This document shows, piece by piece, positions 12,003 to 27,728 of a stretch of 64,000 nucleotides of DNA (within the stretch, counting starts at the first letter, position 1; the number at the start of each line of letters is the position of its first letter). The DNA comes from Halichondria panicea (lineage: Eukaryota > Porifera > Demospongiae > Suberitida > Halichondriidae), in contig NC_087385.1 of NCBI RefSeq assembly GCF_963675165.1, positions 3,162,501 to 3,226,500 on the forward strand. Reading direction: 5' to 3'. The translations under genes were made by a program, and so were the position numbers. The notes beneath the pieces are model-generated. The model did not search any database and had not been told where the DNA came from. It saw nothing but the letters and a program-made list of their open reading frames with translations.

Positions 12003-14467
12003 TTTATTATCCCACACACACCCCACACACACACACAACACATACACACACCACACACACACACACACACACATGCAAACCCCTACTAACACACACACAC
12101 ACCCCACACACACACACACACACACATGCACAACCCCACCCCCAAATACACACAGCGTGCACACCCCCCACACACACTCACGGCATGCACACCCCCCCAC
12201 ACAAACACACACACAACACACACATTGCACACTCCTACCCCCCACATACACACAGCGTGCACACCCCCACACACAATCACGGTGTGCACACCCCCACACA
12301 CAATCACGGCGTGCACACCCCCCACACACACACAACACACACACAATACGCACACACAGGGGCAACACACAACACACACGCACTGCAGACACGGCGTGCA
12401 CATCCCCACACACACACAACACACACACACAATACGCACACACAGGGGCAACACACACACTGCAGACACGGCGTGCACACCACCCACATACGCAAACCCC
12501 CCCACACATACAACACACACACACACACACACCACACACACACACGGAACACACACACAACACCACACACCACACACAGCGTGTACACTCCCACCCTCCC
12601 ACATACACACACACACAACACACACACACACGGCGTGCACACCCCCCACACACGCACACACACAACACAAACACCACACAAACACGGCATGCACACACCC
12701 CCACACAAACACACACATGGCATGCACACCCCCCCAACACACACACAACACACATACACTCTACACACACCCACAACACCCTCACACAAGACACACAGAC
12801 ACGGCGTGCACACTCCCTATACACACACGGCGTGCACCCATCACCATACACACCACACACACACACACACACACACACACCACACACAACACACCACACC
12901 CACACGGCTTACATACCACACACACACACACACACAACACACCACACACACGGCTCGCACATACACAACACACCACACACAACACACACAACACACCACA
13001 CACACGGCTCGCACAGACACAACACACCACACACAACACACCACACACACTCGGCTCAAACACACGCACACACACACACACGGCGTGCAACACCCCCTCC
13101 ACACACACACACCACACACCCCCCACACAAACACGGCGTGCACACCACACACACACACACACGGCGTGCACACCCCCTCCACACACACACACAACGTGCA
13201 TACCCCCCCACACACACACACACACAACATACGACATGCACACACCCCCCATACAAACACACACATGGCGTTCACACCCCCCAACACACACACACACACT
13301 ATACACACACACTCACACATCATACACCACACATACGGCGTGCACAATCCCACCCTCCTCATACACACACACACAACACACAGACACGGCGTGCACACCC
13401 CCCACCCACACACACACACAACACACACACACCACACACACACGACATGCACACACCCCCTGCACACACCCCCACACAAACACACACAACACACACACGG
13501 TGTGCACACCCCCCCTGCACACCCCCCCACACACACACACACACACACAACATACGACACACACACACACCACACACACACACGGAACACACACAACACA
13601 ACACACTCACACACCACACACACAGCGTGTACACTCCCATCCCCCCACATACACACACACAACACACACACACACGGCGTGCACACCCCCCTCACACACA
13701 CACTACACACATACGGCATGCACACACCCCCACACAAATACACACATGGCGTGCACACCCCCCACCACACACACACACTCTACACACACCCACATACACA
13801 CACTCTACACACACCCACATACACACACACAACACACACACACACACACACACGGTGTGCACACCCCCCACACACATACACAATACACGACATGCACACA
13901 CTCTACACACAAACACACACAACACACACACACTCTACACACACAAAAACCACACACACAAACACGGTATGCACACCCACCCCCCCCACACACGCACAGA
14001 CACGGCGTGCACACCCCCCCTGGACACACACACACGGCGTGTACGCCCCTTCCCTACACACACACACACGCACGGCATGCACACCCCCCCATACAAACAC
14101 ACACAACACACACACAACACACACAACACACGACATGCACAAACCCCCCACACAAAGACACACATGGCGTGCACACCCCCCAACACACACACACACACAC
14201 TCTACACTCACCCACAACACACTCACACACCACACACATACGGCGTGCACACCCCACATATACAAACACACATACTCTACACACACCCACAACACACTCA
14301 CACACAACACACATACGGCATGCATACCCCACATACACAAACACCCCCCCACATACACACACACCCCACATACACACGCACACACGGAGTGCACACTACC
14401 CCCACACACACACAACACACACCACACACACAACATGCACACAAACACACACAACACACACATACTC

Positions 14468-14498
<31 letters not shown>

Positions 14499-14841
14499 GG
14501 CGTGCACACCCCCAACACACACACACACATACACACACACACACAACACACGGCTGCACACCCCCCCTACACACACATCACACACACAAACACACACACA
14601 ACACACTACACACACACACACACGGCTTACACACACAACACACCACACACACACACACGGCTTACACACACACAACACAACACACCACACACGGCTTGCA
14701 CAAACCACACACATGCACACACACCACCCCCACACCCCACAACACACAACACACCACACACACACGGCTTGCACACACCACACACACACGCACACATACC
14801 ACCCCTACACCCCACACACTCACACAAACACGGCGTGCACA

Positions 14842-14876
<35 letters not shown>

Positions 14877-15138
14877 GTGCACACACAGCGTGCACACTCC
14901 CTCCACACACACACACACACACACAAACACGGCGTGCATACCCCCACACACACACACACACATACACACACACACACAACACACACACGGCTGCATACCC
15001 CCCCTACACACACATCATACACACAAACACACACACAACACACCACACACACACACGGCTTACACACACACAACACACAACACACAACACACCACACACA
15101 CATGGCTTGCACAAACCACACACATGCACACACACCAC

Positions 15139-15176
<38 letters not shown>

Positions 15177-15401
15177 CACACACACACACACACAACACAC
15201 CACACACACGGCTCGAACACACACACACACACACTCCACAAACACTTGGCTTGCAAACACACGCACACACCACATGGCTTGCACACTCCCTCCCCACACA
15301 CACAACACACACGGCGTGCTCACTCCCCCACACAAACACGGCGTGCACACCAAACACACACAACACTCACACTGCGTGCACACACAATGTGCACACCCCC
15401 T

Positions 15402-15437
<36 letters not shown>

Positions 15438-15664
15438 CACACCACACACACGGCTCGCACACACACACACACACACACCACACACACTCGGCTTGCACAC
15501 ACACACACAACACGGCTTGCACACTCCCTCCCCACACACACAATATACACGGCGTGCTCACCCCCCCACACAAACGTGCTCACCCCCCCACACAAACACG
15601 GCGTGCACACCAAACACACACACACACACTCACACTGCGTGCACACACAACGTGCACACCCCCT

Positions 15665-15706
<42 letters not shown>

Positions 15707-15940
15707 CACACCACACACACGGCTCGCACACACACACACACACACACCACACACACTCGGCTTGCACACACACACACACAACACGGCTTGCACACTCCCT
15801 CCCCACACACACAATATACACGGCGTGCTCACCCCCCCACACAAACATGACGTGCTCACCCCCCTACACAAACACGGCGTGCACACCAAACACACACACA
15901 CACACTCACACTGCGTGCACACACAACGTGCACACCCCCT

Positions 15941-15974
<34 letters not shown>

Positions 15975-16411
15975 CACACCACACACACGGCTCGCACACA
16001 CACACACCACACACACTCGGCTTGCACACACACGCACACACAACACGGCTTGCACACTCCCTCCCCACACACACAACACACACGGCGTGCTCACCCCCCC
16101 ACACAAACACGACGTGCACACCAAACACACACACTCACACGGCGTGCACCCCCTCCACACTCACACAGGATATGCACACCCATCCCACACAAACACATCC
16201 AATACACACCCCACACACACACAGCGTGCATACTCCCACCCCCCCCCACATACACACACACAACACACACAGACACTGCACGCACACCCCCCCACACACC
16301 CCCCCACACACCACCCCCACACACAACACACACCCCACACACACACAGCGTGCATACTCCCACCCCACCACACACACACACAACACACACACACACTCTA
16401 CACACACACAC

Positions 16412-16442
<31 letters not shown>

Positions 16443-16918
16443 GGCATGCACACCCCCACTCCTTCCGCACACACACACACAACACGCACAGACACGGCGT
16501 GCACACGCCATACACACGGCGTGTTTACCCCCCACACACACACACACACACAACACACACGGCATGCACACCCCAAACACACACACACAACACACACAAC
16601 ACACACACTCACACACCACACACACGGCGTTCACACTCCCACCCCCCACATACATACTACACACATAACACACATAACACACACACACCCCCCCACACAT
16701 ACACACACAACACACACCACACACACACGACAAGCACACACCCCCCAAAACAAACACACACACACATGGCATACAAACACACACACACACACAACACACT
16801 CACACACTACACACATACACTGCGTGCAAACCACACACACACACACGGCGTGCACACCCCCTCCACACTCACAAACGATATGCACACCCCCCACACAACA
16901 CACATCACACACACACTC
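12003..16918 (+). repeat. CA-rich compound satellite array, first block
   Basis: About 4.9 kb of (CA)n interrupted by ACGGCGTGCACACCCC, ACGGCATGCACACC, ACGGCTTGCACAC and similar cores. These cores keep mostly alternating purine-pyrimidine order around the palindrome GTGCAC. A higher-order unit is clear from the marker GGCTTGCACACTCCCTCCCC at about 15276, 15514, 15785 and 16047, giving spacings of about 238, 271 and 262 bp. A second internal duplication is marked by CGGCTGCACACCCCCC or its variants (about 14552, 14989) and GCTTGCACAAACCACAC (about 14697, 15105). Frames of over 1,000 codons here are artefacts. Confidence 0.93.
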
Positions 16919-17012
16919 TGCGCACTTAAGGCCCGGGTCCAGATTTCAACACCAAAATTTACACTATGTTCATACTGCTGTATTATTTGCAATATACAGT
17001 GTATGCTGAATC
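16919..17012 (+). repeat. R-family fragment inside the satellite
   Basis: A 95-bp non-satellite island. It contains AATTTACACTATGTTCATAC and TGTATTATTTGCA, matching AATTTAACACTATGTTCGTA and CGTATTATTTGCA in R copy 2 (about 11272-11311). The preceding GGCCCGGGTCCAG matches GGCCGGGTCTGG just upstream in R. It marks either an insertion into the array or a junction between two array blocks. Confidence 0.65.
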
Positions 17013-17921
17013 CAACACACACATACACACTCTACACACACCCACAACACACTCACACACCACACACATACGGCGTGCACACCCCACATACACAAACACC
17101 CCCCACATACACACACACCCCACATACACACGCAAACACAGCGTGCACACCCCCCACACACACACAACACACACCACACACACACAACATGCACACAAAC
17201 ACACAAACACACGCAACACACACATACTCTACACACACACACACACACACACAAAAACGGCGTGCACACCCCCCACACACACACACACACATACACACAC
17301 ACACACAACACACACACGGCTGCACACCCCCCAACACACCCACACACTCTACACACACCCACAACACACTCACACACCACACACATAAGGCGTGCACACC
17401 CCACATACACAAACACCCCCCCACACACACACACACACACCCACATACACACGCACACACGGCGTGCACACCCCACATACACAAACACCCCCCCATATAC
17501 ACACACACCCCACACACACACGCACACACGGCGTGCACACCCCCCCACACACACACAACACACACCACACACACACACAACATGCACACAAACACACACA
17601 AACACACAAAACACACACATACTCTACACACACACACACATACACACACACACACAACACACACGGCTGCACACCCCCCTACACACACATCACACACACA
17701 AACACACACACAACACACCACACACACACGGCTTACACACACACAACACACAACACACAACACACCACACACACACGGCTTGCACAAACCACACACATGC
17801 ACACACACCACCCCCACACCCTACAACACACAACACACCACACACACACGGCTTGCACACACCACACACACGCACACATACCACCTACACCCCACACACA
17901 CACACAAACACGGCGTGCACA

Positions 17922-17958
<37 letters not shown>

Positions 17959-19748
17959 AAAAAAAACACACACACACACACAACACACCACACACACGGC
18001 TCGCACACACACACACACACACCACAAACACTTGGCTTGCAAACACACGCACACACTACACGGCTTGCACACTCCCTCCCCACACACACAACACACACGG
18101 CGTGCTCACCCCCCCCACACAAACACGACGTGCACACCAAACACACACACACACACTCACATTGCGTGCACACAACAACGTGCACACCCCCTCCACACAC
18201 ACACACACACACACACACAACACACCACACACACACGGCTCGCACACACACACACACACACACCACACACACTCGGCTTGCACACACACACACACACAAC
18301 ACGGCTTGCACACTCCCTCCCCACACACAACACACACAATATGCTCACCCCCCACACAAACACGTCCAATACACACCCCACACACACACAGCGTGCATAC
18401 TCCCACCCCCCCACATACACCCCCGACATACACACACACAACACACACAGACACTCCGCGCACACCCCCCCACACACCCCCCCACACACAACACACACAC
18501 CCCACACACACACAGCGTGCATATTCCCACCCCACCACATACACACACACAACACACACACACTCTACACACACACACCACACACACACAAACACACACA
18601 CACACGGCATGCACACCCCCACTCCTTCCCCACACACACACACAACACGCATAGACACGGCGTGTTTACCCCCCCACACACACACACACACACAACACAC
18701 TCACACACTACACATACACTGCGTGCAAACCACACACACACACACGGGGTGCACACCCCCTCAACACTCACAAACGATATGCACACCCCCCCACACAAAC
18801 ACACACAACACACACATCACACACACAGCGTGCATACTCCCACCCCCCAACACACACACAACTCATATCACACACATGACATGCACAAACCCCACACAAA
18901 CACACACAAAACACACGTGGCATGCACACCCCCCCAAAACACACACACACACTCTACACACACAAACCACACACACACACACATACAAACACACACGCCA
19001 CACACACGGCGTGTACAACCCCCCCACACACGCACGGTATGCACACTCCCCCATAAACACACACACAAAACACACACACACAACACACACACACAACACA
19101 CTCACACTACACACACGGCGTGCACACTTACACACACAACACACACAGACACGGCGTGCACACACCCCCCCACACATACACACACATACACACACATACA
19201 CACACACACCACACAACACACACCACACACACACACACACACCCCCACACAAACACACACAACACAGCACACCCCCCCATCACACACACAACACACCACA
19301 CATGGTTTATACACACACACACACACTCCACACACACAAATACCACACACACACACACACTCCACACACACAAAAACCACACACACACACAACACACCAC
19401 ACGGCCTACACACCCCCTCCCCACACACACCACACACACACACAAACACGGCGTGCACACCAAACACACACACACACGGCGTGAACACCCCCTCCACACT
19501 CACACACGATATGCACACCCCCCACACAAACACACACACACCACACACACAGCGTGCATACTCCCACCCCCCCACATACACACACACGGCGTGCACACCC
19601 CCTTCCACACACACAAACACACAACACACACCACACAAACTCGACATGCACACACCCCACACAAACACACACAAAACACACGTGGCATGTATGCACATCC
19701 CCCCCACATCACACACACACAACACACACAAACTCTACACACACACAC

Positions 19749-19780
<32 letters not shown>

Positions 19781-22700
19781 AACACGGCATGCACACCCCC
19801 ACTCCCTCCCCACACATACACAAAACATGCACAGACACGGCGTCCACACGCCACACACACGGCGTGTACACCCCCCACACACACACATACACATAACACA
19901 CACGGCATGCACACCCCCCATACAAACACATTTAACACACACAACACACACACACACATCACACACACACGGCTTGCACACTCCCACCCCCCACATACAT
20001 ACTACACATAACACACACACACACAAAACACACATGACATGTGCACCCCCCCCCAACACACCCACCCCCAACACACACACACACACACTCTAAACACACA
20101 CACACTCACACATACGGCGTGCACACTCCCACCCCCCACATAAACACACACAACACACAGACCCGGCGGCACACCCCCCTCCACACACACAACACACACA
20201 CACAACACCACACACACCCACACAAACACACACAATACACACACACACCCCCAACACACACACATAACACACACACACACACTCTATACACACAAACACA
20301 CACCACACACACACAAACACACACAAACACACACACACAACACGCACAGACACGGCGTGCACACCCCCCCCCCCCCCCCCCCCCCCGCACACAAAACACA
20401 CATTACACACACGAAAGGCATACACACCCCCCCATACAAACACACACACAACACACAACACACACACAACACACTCACTCACTACACACACGACGTGCAC
20501 ACTTACACACACACCACACACACACGGCATGCACACCCCCACACAACACAATACACCCCCCCAACACACACACACAACACACCACGCACGGCTTACACAC
20601 ACACACACACTCCACACACAAATAAACCACACACACACACACAAACATGGCATGTATACCCACACACACACACACACACACCACATACACACACAAACAC
20701 CCACACACACACACAACACACCACACACACACACAAACACCCACACACACACACACACAACACACCACACAAACACGGCTTGCACACACCACACAGCCTA
20801 CACACCCCCTCCCCACACACACCACACAAACACGGCGTGCACACGAAACACACACACACATACATACACACACAAACACGGCGTGCACACCACACATACG
20901 CATACACGCGCGCGCGGCGTGCACACTCCCCTCCACACACCACACACACACTACACACAGACACACACACACACAACACAACACACACACACTCGGCTTG
21001 AACACACCACTCACACCACAGGTCCTGCACACCCTCTCCCCACACACACCACACACACACACACAAACACACGGCACACACACACACACACACAAATACA
21101 CACACACAAACACGGCGTGCACACCCCCTTCACTCACACACACCACAAGACACACACACACAAGAACCACACAAACACGGCGTGCACACCCCCTTCACTC
21201 ACACACACCACAAGACACACACACACAAGAACCACACACACACGGTTTGCACACACCACACGGGCCTGCACATCCCCTCCCCATACACACCACACATAAT
21301 GCACACCCCGTCTACACACACACACACACACATACATACACACACACCACACTCACGGGGCTTGCACACACCACACACACGCACACACCACACAACCTGC
21401 ACACCCCCTCCCCACACACACCACACACAAACACGGCGTGCACACCCCCTCCACACACAAACACACACACCACACTCAGACACACACACACACACACGGC
21501 TTGCACACATCACACACGAACACACCACACCACACAGCCTGCACACCCCCTCCTCCCAACATACACCACACGGCGGGCACACACCCCCCACACACAAATA
21601 TGGAACATACACACACACACGCGTGCACACCCCCCACACACACACACACACACACACACAAACACGGCGTGTACACCAAACACACACACCCCCCTCCTCC
21701 CTCACACACACCACAAAAACGGCGTGCACACCACACACACACACACGGCGTGCACACCACACACACACACACGGCGTGCACACCACACACACACACACAC
21801 TCACGGCGTGCACACCCCCTCCACACACACACCCCCACACACGCGTGCACAACCGCCCACACACACATACACAAACAAACACGGCGTACACACAACATAC
21901 ACACACTGCACACCCCATCCTCACACACACTCACACACACTACAAACACACACACGGCATGCACACCCCCACATACCCCACAAACACGGCTTGCACACCA
22001 CACTACACACACACACACACACACATACTCACGGCGTGACACGCCCTCCTAACACACACACACACACCCCCACACACGCGTGCACAACCCCCTACACACA
22101 CACACACAAACAAACACGGCGTTCACACCACACACACACACTGCACACCCCATCCTCACACACACTCACACACACTGCACACACACCCGGCATGCACACC
22201 CCCCGACATACCCCACAAACACGGCTTGCACACCACACCACACACACACACACACGGCGTGCACAACCTCCACCCACATACCCACACACACACCACCACA
22301 CACACACCAACACACACACACACTGCACACCCCATCCTCACACACACTCACACACACTACACACACACACACGGCAAGCACACCCCCTCACATACCCCAC
22401 AAACACGGCTTGCACACCACACCACACACACACACACACGGCGTGTACAACCCCCTCCACCCACATATCCACATACACATGGCCTGCACACACCACCACA
22501 CACACACCAACACACCACACGTGTGCATACCGCCCTCCACACACACACACAGCGTGCATACCCCCCAGCACAACCCACCACACAAACACGGCACACGCAA
22601 AAACAACACACAGCCTGCACACCCCCTCCACATACATACACGGCGTGCACACACATACCCCCCACGCACACCACATAAACACATGCACACCCCCCCAACT

Positions 22701-23098
22701 AAACACACACACACGGCGTTCACATCCCCACACAACACACACACACACATGCACACCCCCCCAACTACACACATACACGGCGTTCACACCCCCACACAAC
22801 ACACACACACACACACACACAACACACACACACATACACACAAACACGGCTTCCCCCTACACACAACACACACGATGTGCACACACACACACCCCCTACA
22901 CACATGCACGGTGTGCACACCCACACACACACGGCGTGCATCCCCACCACACACATACACAAAACCAACATGGCCTGCACACACCCCCACACACGCACAC
23001 ACACCACACGCGTGTAACACATACACACAACACACACACACATGACACACACATACACACAACACACACACACAGGACACACACACACACGGCGTGCA
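17013..23098 (+). repeat. CA-rich compound satellite array, second block
   Basis: About 6.1 kb of the same satellite. Long stretches duplicate the first block: GCTTGCACAAACCACAC recurs at about 17778, the ACGGCTGCACACCCCCC marker at about 17330 and 17663, and the ACACCCCACATACACAAACA unit at about 17082, 17397 and 17470. A 23-base cytosine run sits at 20364-20386. From about 20800 on, ACGGCGTGCACACC cores alternate with CCCCCTCCACACAC. No genes. Stop-free frames are artefacts. Confidence 0.93.
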
Positions 23099-23542
23099 AA
23101 CACCACGCCGTGTTTTTGTGTGTGGTGTGTTGTGTGTGTGCACGCCGTGTTTGTGTGTGTGTGTATGTGTGGGGAAGGGGTGTGTGTGGTGTGTGCAAGC
23201 CGTGGTGCACACCCCCCATACACACAACACACACACACACCCCCCACACACATACACCCCTACACACACACACACACCACATGCCCACCACGTGTGCACA
23301 CACCCCTACACACACACACACACACACACACGCATGCACACGCCCCCACATACACACACACACCACACACACAACGTGCACACACCCCCCACAACGCGTG
23401 CACACCCCCCACACACAACACGCTCACACACAAACACACACACAACACACACACCACACACACAACACACCACACACACACGGCTTGCAAACACACACAC
23501 ACAACACACACCACACACACACGGCTTGCACACACACACAAA

Positions 23543-23583
<41 letters not shown>

Positions 23584-24184
23584 ACGCCGTGTTTGTGTGT
23601 GTGGTGTGTTGTAGTGTGTTGTGTGTGTGTGCACGCCGTGTTTGTGTGTGTGGTGTGTTGTAGTGTGTTGTGTGTGTGTGCACGCCGTGTTTGTGTGTGT
23701 GTGTGGGGGTGTGCACGCCGTGTGTGTGTGTGTGTGTGTGTGGTATGTGTGGTGAGGGGGTGTGTAGGTCGTATGTGTCGTGTGTGCAAGCCGTGGTGCA
23801 CACCCCCCCTACACACAACACACACACACACCACACACACATACACCCCTACACACACACACACACCACATGCCCACCACGTGTGCACACATCCCTACAC
23901 ACACACACACTACACGCATGCACACGTCCCCACACACAAACATACACCACACACACAACGTGCACACACCCCCCACACACAACACGCCCACACAAACACA
24001 CACACGACATGCACACATCCCCCACAACGTGTGCACACCTCCCCCACACATAACACGCCCACACACAAACACACAACACACACACACACACACACATACC
24101 ACACACACCACACACACACGGTTCCACACACACACAACACACACGGCTTGCTCACACACACACACACACACACACAAACACGTG
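23099..24184. repeat. Strand-switching CA/TG satellite
   Basis: The CA strand flips five times: CA to TG near 23098, TG to CA near 23208, CA to TG at CACGTG (23543-23548), TG to CA near 23798, and CA to TG at CACGTG (24179-24184). Each flip forms an inverted repeat that could fold back. The whole cassette is tandemly duplicated: ATGCCCACCACGTGTGCACA occurs at 23281 and 23870, a spacing of 589 bp. Confidence 0.88.
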
Positions 24185-25447
24185 TGTGTGTGTGTGTGTG
24201 CACGCCGTGTTTTTGTGTGTGTGTGTGTGCAAGCCATGTGTGTGGTGTGTTGTGTGTGGTGTGTTGTGTGTGTGTGTGTGTGCAAGCCGTGTGTGTGGTG
24301 TGTTGTGTTGTGTGTGTGTGTGGCGTGTGTGTGGTGTGTGTGTGTGTGGGTGTATTGAGGGGTGTGTTGTGTGTTGTGTTGTGTGGGGGGGGTGTGCACG
24401 CCGTGCGCCGTGTCTGTGTGTGTCTGTGTGTATTTTGTTTTGTCTTGTCTTGTGTGTTTGTGTGGTGGGGGTGTGTATGCAGTGTTTGTGTGTGGTGTGT
24501 GTGTGTGTGTTTGTGTGTGTGTGTGGGGGGGTGTGCACGCCGTGTGTTGTATGTGTGGGTGTGGGGTGATGGGGGTGTGCACGTTGTGTGTGTGTGTGTG
24601 TGGTGTGCACGCCGTGTTTGTGTGTGTGTGTGTGGGGGGGTGTGTGGTGTGTGTACGGAAGGAGTGTGCAAGGCCGTGTGGTGTGTGCATGTCTGTGGTG
24701 TGTGCAAGTATGTGGTGTGTTGTGTGTGTGTATGTGTGGTGTGTGTGTGTGTGTGGTGTGTGTGTGTGTATGTGTGAAGGGGGTGTGCACGCTGTGTTTG
24801 TGTGTGGTGTGTGTGGGGAGGGGGTGTGCAGGCCGTTTGGTGTGTGCGTGTGTGTGGAGTGTGCAAGCCGAGTGTGTGTGTGGTGTTAGGGGGGGTGTGC
24901 ACGCCATGTGTGTGTTGTGTGTTAGTGTGGGGGGTGTGTGCATGCCGTGTGTGTGTGTTGTGTGTGTGTGTGTGTGGGAGTGTGTGCACGCCGTGTATGT
25001 GTGTCCGGGGGCGTGTGCACGCTGTGTCTGTGTGTTGTGTGTGTGTATATGGGGGTGGGAGTGTGCAGGCCGTGTGTGTGTTATGTGGGTGTGCACGCCG
25101 TGTCTGTGCACGCCGTGTCTGTGTGTGTGTGTGTGTGGGGGGGGTGTGTGTGTGTGTGTGTGTGGTGTGTATGTGTGTTGGGGGGTGTGCACGACATGTA
25201 TGTGTGTTGTGTGTGTGTGTGTTGTGGAGGTGTGCAAGCCGTGTGTGTGGTGTGTTGTGTTGTGTGTGTGTGTGGCGTGTGTGTGGTGTGTGTGTGTGTG
25301 GGTGTATTGAGGGGTGTGTTGTGTGTTGTGTTGTGTGGGGGGGGTGTGCACGCCGTGCGCCGTGTCTGTGTGTGTCTGTGTGTATTTTGTTTTGTCTTGT
25401 CTTGTGTGTTTGTGTGGTGGGGGTGTGTATGCAGTGTTTGTGTGTGG
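24185..25447 (-). repeat. TG-rich satellite with a 954-bp duplication
   Basis: TG array whose two ends are near-identical: about 24290-24496 and 25244-25447 share GTATTTTGTTTTGTCTTGTC (24429 and 25383, spacing 954 bp) and the GTGTATGCAGTGTTTGTG tail. Beyond the second copy the sequence leaves the satellite directly at GGCAGTAGACGGG. Confidence 0.88.
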
Positions 25448-25623
25448 CAGTAGACGGGAAAGATTCTTGTGTTTGGTGGAAGAGATGTTGTGATACTGTT
25501 TTTGAGAGATATTCAATGACTCTATTTCCATGAACCATTTACGAAGGGCCCGGGTTTTTCTTTGCTTGTCATATCATCCAGAGCATGGAAACCACCTCCT
25601 TCAGCCGGCCTTTTCCAGTGACA
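25448..25623 (+). repeat. Duplicated 150-175 bp unit, copy 1
   Basis: Matches 26263-26410: GGCAGTAGACGGGAAAGATT, then GGTGGAAGAGATG, GGGCCCGGGTTTTTC, TCATCCAGAGCATGG and CCGGCCTTTTCCAGTGACAC. Copy 1 has about 27 extra bases between GAGATG and GGGCCC. It begins exactly where the TG array ends, so it may be the flank of the satellite-bearing unit. No gene was assigned. Confidence 0.8.
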
Positions 25624-26262
25624 CACTGCTCTTTGATAGCAGACATTGTATTTGGTAGCTTTTCTCAAATTGGGCATGAATTAACTTACGGTGGTGGTGA
25701 ACAATGGATTGTAATTGATTGCCCCAGAAACAGTAACAGGCCAGAAACAGTAACAGGGACAGACACACTAAACACTGAAAAAGACTTGCGTGACTAAACA
25801 CAAGCAGGAGAGTATGCACGCGGGAGCATAGATGAAAAAGACTTGCGTGACTCCCCGCTGGTACCATTTTTATTCCTTTTCTAGGAGCCTTACGGCCATG
25901 AGGTGCAGGCACCTGAGAAGTTATTAAGCGAGTGATGTTAGGTATTTTCTTTGCTTGAGAGAACCACGTAACAAACGACTGTAAGACTCCGTATCTTCTG
26001 CCTGCAGCAACTGAATGAGTACAAATGCCAAGAGATCACCAATTGGGGCAAGTGCTATCAGAGCAAAACTGACCACTTTTTTTCTGGTAACCAGATGTGG
26101 CAGACTCTTTGCAACCAGGAGCAGGCAAGACTGTTAACAAGACAAATTGCTTTAAAACTTCCATCATCATCAATTCCATAGCTTGAGCATTGTCTTTGAA
26201 AATTGGCAAATCAGTATCAGATGTTTGAGGTCTTATTCAGCTCGGACAAGTTGGGAGGGTTG
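25624..26262. other. Spacer between the two duplicated units
   Basis: No gene was seen. It includes a perfect 17-bp tandem duplication (25724-25740 and 25741-25757) and a spaced repeat of GAAAAAGACTTGCGTGACT (about 25778 and 25833). Confidence 0.6.
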
Positions 26263-26410
26263 GCAGTAGACGGGAAAGATTCTTGTGGTTGGTGGAAGAG
26301 ATGTCGTTTTTGAGAGATATTCATGACGAAGGGCCCGGGTTTTTCTTTGCTTGTCGAATCATCCAGAGCATGGAAACCACCTCCTTCAGCCGGCCTTTTC
26401 CAGTGACACA
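26263..26410 (+). repeat. Duplicated 150-175 bp unit, copy 2
   Basis: Direct copy of 25448-25623, about 815 bp downstream, shorter by roughly 27 bp in its middle. Both copies end at CCAGTGACACA. Confidence 0.8.
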
Positions 26411-26515
26411 TAGTGTAGCCTTACGAAAGCTGTTAGTTTTTTTGTGTCGCATTGTAACAGTTAAGCAGTTATAGCTGGAATACACACACAGACAGACAGA
26501 CAACACAGACAGACA

Positions 26516-26553
<38 letters not shown>

Positions 26554-26794
26554 GTGACACACAATTATTGTGTCCTACGAATTAACTCTAATGGTGTCGT
26601 CTCTTCCAACATTAGCCTGACTATGCACATCACATCGAGTATTGCATTAGCAATCATTTGGAAACACTTTACGTACTTTAGTTAATACTGTTTAAGCTTG
26701 CTCTTGATCAGGGGAGCTCTCTATACAAAATCGTTGTCGCTATTCACTATTTAGGCAGAGAGCTATTGAGCTTGTAAGTGATATAGGACGCACA
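26411..26794. other. Spacer with CAGA/CA microsatellite
   Basis: No gene. A (CAGA)n then (CA)n microsatellite runs from about 26479 to 26552, followed by ordinary AT-rich sequence up to the next satellite. Confidence 0.7.
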
Positions 26795-27174
26795 CACCAC
26801 ACGGCCCATCCCCACACATACCTACGGCATGCACACCCCCCCACACACACACACACACACACGGCGTGCACACCACACACACACACGGCGTGCATACCCA
26901 CATACCCACACACACGGCGTGCACACCCCTCCACACACGCACACACACACACACGCACACACACACAGACACCACACACACACAGAGACACACACACACA
27001 CACACAAACCACACACACGGCGTGCACACCACACACACACACACAAACACGGCGTGCATACCCACATACCCACACACACGGCGTGCACACCCCTCCACAC
27101 ACACACACACACACCACACACACACAGAGACACACACACACACACACAAACCACACACACACACACACCACACA

Positions 27175-27205
<31 letters not shown>

Positions 27206-27645
27206 ATACACCACACACACACACAGACAGTAGACGAGAACACGGACTGCACACCCCTTCCACACACACACAGACACACACACAAACCACACACACACAC
27301 ACACACACACACACCACACACACACACACACAACACACCACACACAACACAGACACACACACACACAACACACGGCCTGCACACCCCCTCCCAACACATA
27401 CCACACACGGCGTGCACACCACACACACACACAGTGTGTGCACACCCTCCTCCACTCCACTCCACACACACACACACACCCCACCACACACACACACCAC
27501 ACACACATACAAACACACAAATACGGTATGCACATCACACACACACAACACACAAATACGGTATGCACATCACACACACACAACACACCACACACACACA
27601 CACACACCCCCCTCCCCCCACACACACACAAACACGGCGTGCACA
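26795..27645 (+). repeat. CA-rich compound satellite, third block
   Basis: Same family, with CGGCGTGCACACC cores at about 26872, 26911, 27018, 27048, 27079 and 27408. Two successive copies of a roughly 165-bp unit (about 26860-27025 and 27026-27190) share CATACCCACATACCCACACA. Ends at ACGGCGTGCACAAAACTC. Confidence 0.9.
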
Positions 27646-27728
27646 AAACTCTACGCAACGAATTAGTGCGAGCACGAATAAATTATAGATATAATTCTTA
27701 TGCTAGGTAATGAAGGACCTTGACACGA

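Noticed and set aside
12003-23098. Stop-free frames of 1,000 or more codons rich in Thr/His/Pro or Cys/Val on both strands, which could be mistaken for giant proteins or metallothionein-like genes.
   Set aside because: CA and TG repeats contain no stop codons in several frames. The frames overlap each other on both strands, have no domain structure, and follow the repeat boundaries.
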